From positions 1 to 44,534 of the forward strand of contig LNFE01000257.1 in the NCBI GenBank assembly GCA_001464575.1: DNA of 44,534 bases, written 5' to 3'. Below, piece after piece: positions 41,051 through 44,534 of the stretch (position 1 is its first letter; each line of letters starts with the position of its first letter). The stretch comes from Acidobacteria bacterium Ga0077553 (lineage in GTDB: Bacteria; Acidobacteriota; Terriglobia; Bryobacterales; Bryobacteraceae). Below the pieces are notes generated by a model. The model searched no databases. It was not told the origin of the DNA and was given only the letters and a program-made list of their open reading frames with translations. Position numbers and translations under genes: made by a program.

Positions 41051-42381
41051 ATCGCCGTCATTTGCTCGGCCTCGCTGCCGCGGCACTGCCTGCCCGTCAC
41101 CTTGCTGCTCAGGAGCGCGCCGCCCGCGCCGTCCGCGGCATGCCTTCCCCGAAAATTAAGGATGTCAGCTTCATTGCAACCGCCCCCGGCGGCCTGCGGC
41201 TCGGCGTCGTTAAGATCACGACCGACCAGGATGGCCTGTACGGCTACGGCTGCGCGACCTACACGCAACGCGCCGATCTCGTCGTGGAAGCCGTCAACCG
41301 CTACCTGAAGCCCTTCCTCGTCGGCAAGCCCGCCGACCGCATCGACGACACCTGGCAGGCCTGCTACAACTCCTCCTACTGGCGCAACGGCCCCGTGCTG
41401 AACAACGCCATCTCTGGCGTCGACCAGGCCCTGTGGGACATCAAAGGCCGCCAAGCCGGCATGCCCGTCTACCAGCTCCTCGGCGGCAAGCTCCGCGAAG
41501 CCGCCGACTGCTACGGCCACGCCAGCGGCGGCGAGATTCCTGAAGTCATCGATAGCGTCCGCAAGTACATGGCCCAAGGCTTCCGCCACGTCCGCGTCCA
41601 AGTCGGCATCCCCGGCATGGCCGCCTACGGCTCTGGCGGCGCCGTCGATACCAAGGTGCAAGCGCTCCACACCGGCCCCGTCTACGAGCCGGCCGTCTAT
41701 ATCCGCCGTACCCTGAAGCTCTTCGAAGCCTGCCGCAAGGAGCTCCCCGAAGATCTCGAACTCTGCCACGACGTCCACGAACGCATCAGTCCCACCCAGG
41801 CTCTGCAAATGGCCCGCGACGTCGAGAAGTTCAAACTCTTCTTCTTTGAAGATCCGCTCAGCCCCGAAGACCTCGCCTGGTTCCGCATCATGCGGCAACA
41901 GACCTCCACCCCCATCGCCATGGGCGAACTCTTCAACAGCCCCCACGAGTGGAGCCCGCTTATCGCCGAGCGTCTCATCGACTTCATCCGCGTCCACGTC
42001 TCCCAAGCCGGCGGCCTCACCCCCTGCCGCAAGATCGCCATCCTCGGCGAACACTTCGGCGTGAAGACCGCCTGGCACGGCCCCGGCGACGTCAGCCCCA
42101 TCGGCCACGCCGCTAACGTCGCCCTGGACCTTACCAGCTACAACTTCGGCATCCAGGAGTACAGCGCCTTCAGCGAACGGCTCCAGGAGATCTTCGTCGG
42201 CTGTCCCGAGATGAAGAACGGCTACCTCTATGCCAACGAGAAGCCCGGCTGGGGCATCGAAGTCAACGAGGAACTCGCGAAGAAATTCCCCTACGGCCAG
42301 AACGAACGCGGCGAACGCGGCCGCTACAACGGCGGCTGGGGCGAAGTCCGGCGCCGCGACGGCACCATCATCAAGCAGTAA
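41047..42381 (+). CDS. Tat-exported enolase-superfamily enzyme (mannonate/galactonate dehydratase-like)
   Basis: A 444-residue protein with twin-arginine signal MNRRHLLGLAAAALPARHLA. Family blocks include ISGVDQALWDIKGRQAGMPV, the first metal-ligand region CHDVHERISP, FFFEDPLSPEDLAW with Glu-Asp ligands, AMGELFNSP, and HGPGDVSPIGHAAN. The sequence is closest to the ManD/RspA subgroup of sugar-acid dehydratases. Substrate unknown. A surprising feature is its position at the end of the ccm operon, coupled to ccmD by an ATGA overlap. Its last 11 bases overlap the convergent aminotransferase gene. Confidence 0.88.
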   Translation: MNRRHLLGLAAAALPARHLAAQERAARAVRGMPSPKIKDVSFIATAPGGLRLGVVKITTDQDGLYGYGCATYTQRADLVVEAVNRYLKPFLVGKPADRIDDTWQACYNSSYWRNGPVLNNAISGVDQALWDIKGRQAGMPVYQLLGGKLREAADCYGHASGGEIPEVIDSVRKYMAQGFRHVRVQVGIPGMAAYGSGGAVDTKVQALHTGPVYEPAVYIRRTLKLFEACRKELPEDLELCHDVHERISPTQALQMARDVEKFKLFFFEDPLSPEDLAWFRIMRQQTSTPIAMGELFNSPHEWSPLIAERLIDFIRVHVSQAGGLTPCRKIAILGEHFGVKTAWHGPGDVSPIGHAANVALDLTSYNFGIQEYSAFSERLQEIFVGCPEMKNGYLYANEKPGWGIEVNEELAKKFPYGQNERGERGRYNGGWGEVRRRDGTIIKQ

Positions 42382-43423
42382 TTCGGCGGAGCCCCTCGGC
42401 GAACGTACCTGGCTCGGTGAGTAAGCTCACCACCAGGTACGGGCCGCCCTCCAGATCAAAGAAGTAACCGGGCTGGGTTAACACTCGCTTCTCTTCGAGT
42501 AGATACCCGGCCCATTCTTCGTCCGTTCGGCTCGCCGGCATGCGCAGAATCGCGCACCATCCGCCCTCCACCCGCAGCGCCCCCGGCACGCGCGCCAAAT
42601 TCCCCCGCACCCGTTCGAGAATCTGCCCGTGCACACTTGCCCGCAGCAGCCCCGGCAATGCCCACTGCACCGGCGTCGAAACCGAAAGATAGGTGTCCGC
42701 GATCAACTCCAATCGCTCCCGCGCCTCCGCCGCCCCCGGACCTGACACCCGAATCCACCCGGCCTTCATCTGCGGCATCCCCGCCGATTTCGATAACCCG
42801 TCCAGCACGAACGTCAGCACGCGCCCGTTCTCCCCCAGCGTCGGCAGCACGCCCTCCACGTGCGCGTAGGAAGCAAACACCTCGTCTGAAATCAGCGGCA
42901 GCCCATACCCCGTCAACCGCTCCAGCTCAAACGCGTGCAGAAACGACCCCGTCGGATTGTTCGGATGCACCGCCAGAATCGCCTTCGTCCGCGGCCCCAG
43001 CTCCCGCTCCAGCGCCGGAAAATCGACGAACCAACCTTCGGCATATCGCAGCGGATACTGCTTCACCCGCACGCCCTCCAGCCCCGCCAGAAACTCGAAG
43101 AGCGGGTACGAAGGCCGCGGCACCAGAATCTCATCGCCAGGGTCGCACAGCAGCTTGAACAGCCACGAATAGCTCTCGCTCGTCGACGCCGTCAGAAAGT
43201 CCGCCTGCACGGTCTCCCGCGCCCCCGGCAGCCCCCGCGGGTCCGGTTCATAAGTCAACATCTCCGGCCGCGCAAACGCCGCCAGCATCTCCTTCTCCGG
43301 ATACGCCAACCCCACCCGCGTCGGGTTCGTCTCCGTCAGATCCAAATATTGTCCGCGCAGCGCCGAGGCCCGCTCGGAAAGCGCGTTGGACGGCGTGCTC
43401 CAAGGCAGCCGGGAAGAGAACAT
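42371..43423 (-). CDS. PLP-dependent class I/II aminotransferase
   Basis: A 350-residue enzyme from ATG 43423. The PLP Schiff-base lysine is K212 (LDGLSKSAGMPQMKAGW). The HPNNPTGS block holds the conserved Asn, SDEVFASY holds the Asp, and the C-terminal Arg region follows. Resembles aspartate or alanine-type aminotransferases; the substrate is unknown. The frame stays open to 44329 upstream, but that part is antisense to the cyanophycinase-like gene and is rejected. Divergent from that gene with only 18 bases between the start codons. Confidence 0.92.
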   Translation of the reverse strand: MFSSRLPWSTPSNALSERASALRGQYLDLTETNPTRVGLAYPEKEMLAAFARPEMLTYEPDPRGLPGARETVQADFLTASTSESYSWLFKLLCDPGDEILVPRPSYPLFEFLAGLEGVRVKQYPLRYAEGWFVDFPALERELGPRTKAILAVHPNNPTGSFLHAFELERLTGYGLPLISDEVFASYAHVEGVLPTLGENGRVLTFVLDGLSKSAGMPQMKAGWIRVSGPGAAEARERLELIADTYLSVSTPVQWALPGLLRASVHGQILERVRGNLARVPGALRVEGGWCAILRMPASRTDEEWAGYLLEEKRVLTQPGYFFDLEGGPYLVVSLLTEPGTFAEGLRRITA

Positions 43424-43429
43424 GCTTGT

Positions 43430-43435
43430 TATGAT
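43430..43435 (+). promoter_or_regulatory. Putative extended -10 box (TGTTATGAT), leaderless start
   Basis: TATGAT, preceded by TGT, lies 6 bases before ATG 43442, which puts the transcription start on the start codon. It occupies the 18-base gap between the two divergent starts. Confidence 0.45.
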
Positions 43436-43441
43436 CGCACT

Positions 43442-44296
43442 ATGCGTTTGCTTGGCCTGCTCCTGTTCGCCAGTGCGTTGTGGGCCCAGCCCGTCACCAA
43501 CGCCGCCGTCCACAGCCCCGGCTCCGGACCCGCCAAAGGCCATCTGATGGTCATTGGCGGCGGCGCCCTCGGCCCCGAAATCCTCAGCCGCTTCGCGACG
43601 CTCGCCGGCGGACTCGATGCGCCCATCGTCGTCATCCCCACGGCCGGGGAAACCGTCCCGCCCCTCGCCCGCCATCCGCTCATCCGCCACGGCTTCACCA
43701 ACGTCGTGCAACTCCACACCAAGGACCGCGCCGAAGCCAACTCCCCCGCCTTCCTCGCTCCCCTCCGCGCCGCCAAGGGCGTCTTCATCGATGGCGGCCG
43801 CCAGTGGCGCCTTGTCGATAGCTACCTCGGCACCAAGACCCAGAAGGAACTCGAAAACCTCCTCGCCCGCGGCGGCGTCATCGCCGGCACCAGCGCCGGA
43901 GCTACCATCCAGGGCAGCTACCTCGTCCGCGGCGCCCGCGAGGGCAACACCATCATGATGGCCAAGGGCTACGAAGAGGGCTTCGGCTTCCTGCGCAACG
44001 TCGCCGTCGACCAGCACTTGATCGCCCGCAAACGCGAGAACGATCTCGTCCCCGTCATCGCTCTCAAACCCGAACTCCTCGGCATCGGCATCGACGAAGG
44101 CACCGCCATCGTCGTCACAGGCAACACCTTCGAAGTCATCGGCCCGAGCAAGGTCGCCATCTACGACAGCAACTACGGCGTCGGCCCCGACGGCAAGCAA
44201 TACTACTGGCTCTCCGCCGGCGACTGCTTCGCCATCACGGCAAGAGTGAAGCAATCGTGCGCGCCGCCAACGCCGTCCCGTCGATCGGCTCAGTAA
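43442..44296 (+). CDS. Secreted cyanophycinase-like serine peptidase (S51 family)
   Basis: A 284-residue protein with a signal peptide (MRLLGLLLFASALWAQ). S51 motifs are present: GGGALGPEI, FIDGGRQWRL, nucleophile S151 in GTSAGA and VDQHLIARKREN, holding the His of the site. Cyanophycinases cleave cyanophycin (multi-L-arginyl-poly-L-aspartate) into dipeptides; exported versions are known from bacteria that feed on released polymer. The open frame continues upstream but the signal peptide and the TATGAT box fix the start at 43442. The 3' end overlaps the leftward gene at 44235 by 62 bases. Confidence 0.9.
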   Translation: MRLLGLLLFASALWAQPVTNAAVHSPGSGPAKGHLMVIGGGALGPEILSRFATLAGGLDAPIVVIPTAGETVPPLARHPLIRHGFTNVVQLHTKDRAEANSPAFLAPLRAAKGVFIDGGRQWRLVDSYLGTKTQKELENLLARGGVIAGTSAGATIQGSYLVRGAREGNTIMMAKGYEEGFGFLRNVAVDQHLIARKRENDLVPVIALKPELLGIGIDEGTAIVVTGNTFEVIGPSKVAIYDSNYGVGPDGKQYYWLSAGDCFAITARVKQSCAPPTPSRRSAQ

Positions 44297-44534
44297 AAAA
44301 TCCCCGCAGCCGCGCCGCCTGGTTGTCATAACGCCGGGGGAAGGGAACTGCCGTGTGGTTTGCCCGCCCCAGCATATCGGCCATCATGTTGTAGCCCGCC
44401 CCGCTGTAAACATGTGCCGCCCGCGCCATTACGTTACACGCTGGATAGTAATTCAGGTTCACCACCGCCCGCGGCTCCGGCGCCAGCGCCACCAACTGTG
44501 CCACCTCCGCCGCCGGCCCCGAATGCACCACCAG
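44235..44534 (-). CDS. Glycosyltransferase-like protein, C-terminal part (5' end outside window)
   Basis: The reverse strand is open from the window edge to TGA at 44235. The visible 99 or so residues end in a block (YSGAGYNMMADML, then HTAVPFPRRYDNQAARL) resembling the C-terminal nucleotide-sugar domain of MurG or GT28-like glycosyltransferases. The assignment is tentative because only the end is seen. The overlap with the cyanophycinase-like gene is convergent. Confidence 0.55.
   Translation of the reverse strand: MVVHSGPAAEVAQLVALAPEPRAVVNLNYYPACNVMARAAHVYSGAGYNMMADMLGRANHTAVPFPRRYDNQAARLRGFFTEPIDGTALAARTIASLLP

Noticed and set aside
40966..42108. Reverse-strand open frame of 380 codons opposite the enolase-superfamily gene
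   Set aside because: Gly/Ala/Glu/Asp-rich antisense reading; the forward frame has intact family motifs and a Tat signal.
43424..44329. Upstream extension of the aminotransferase frame
   Set aside because: Antisense to the cyanophycinase-like gene; acidic low-complexity sequence without family motifs.
1..44534. Search for tRNA, rRNA, CRISPR, insertion sequences, phage genes and a dif site
   Set aside because: None was recognised by eye; weak tRNA-like or dif-like matches could be missed without a covariance or motif search.

Overview
This is a GC-rich, gene-dense bacterial chromosome segment. It probably comes from an Acidobacteriota of the Bryobacterales/Solibacter type; that placement is an inference. 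It rests on paired Ser/Thr kinase-TPR genes and short ECF sigma factors, VIT/VWA and two-component-propeller proteins, Tat-exported enolase-superfamily enzymes, and a Ccm system with a cysteine-type CcmE. I see no tRNA, rRNA, CRISPR array, insertion sequence or phage gene.

Layout. (1) 1-3616: a secreted serine beta-lactamase-family protein (cut by the window edge), a double YCII/DGPF protein, a divergent ECF42-type sigma factor and a PR-1-like CAP protein coupled to it. The YCII gene carries a TGTCGA-N17-CGAT promoter of the kind reported for ECF42. (2) 3617-10802: a mirror-image signalling block, ECF sigma > < kinase-TPR, two small secreted proteins, kinase-TPR > < ECF sigma. Each kinase meets its sigma gene tail to tail with the same four-base TTAG stop overlap. 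(3) 10803-12285: an intact AbrB-type antitoxin beside a wrecked PIN toxin, and a secreted alpha/beta hydrolase. (4) 12334-26489: a 14-kb string of seven same-strand genes in which every junction overlaps: a Tat metallophosphoesterase, a Tat beta-propeller, a VIT-VWA protein, a 2062-residue TPR protein, an unrecognised anchored protein, a very small penicillin-binding-type transpeptidase and a SpoIID-type glycan lyase. This is the best candidate for an undescribed system; I read it as an envelope scaffold with peptidoglycan-modifying enzymes. (5) 26486-34520: mostly leftward housekeeping and envelope genes (alanine dehydrogenase, HtrA protease, EamA transporter, M20 peptidase, methyltransferase) and a rightward YprB-type exonuclease. 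(6) 34567-42381: a cytochrome c maturation operon ccmE-F-H-(zinc ribbon)-(CarboxypepD-like)-A-B-C-D ending in an enolase-superfamily gene. (7) 42371-44534: an aminotransferase, a secreted cyanophycinase-like peptidase and a partial glycosyltransferase-like gene.

Regulation. Many first genes have a TANNNT hexamer only 6-8 bases before the start codon, which suggests leaderless or nearly leaderless transcripts; internal operon genes instead use stop/start overlaps or Shine-Dalgarno sites. Neighbouring convergent genes repeatedly overlap at their 3' ends.
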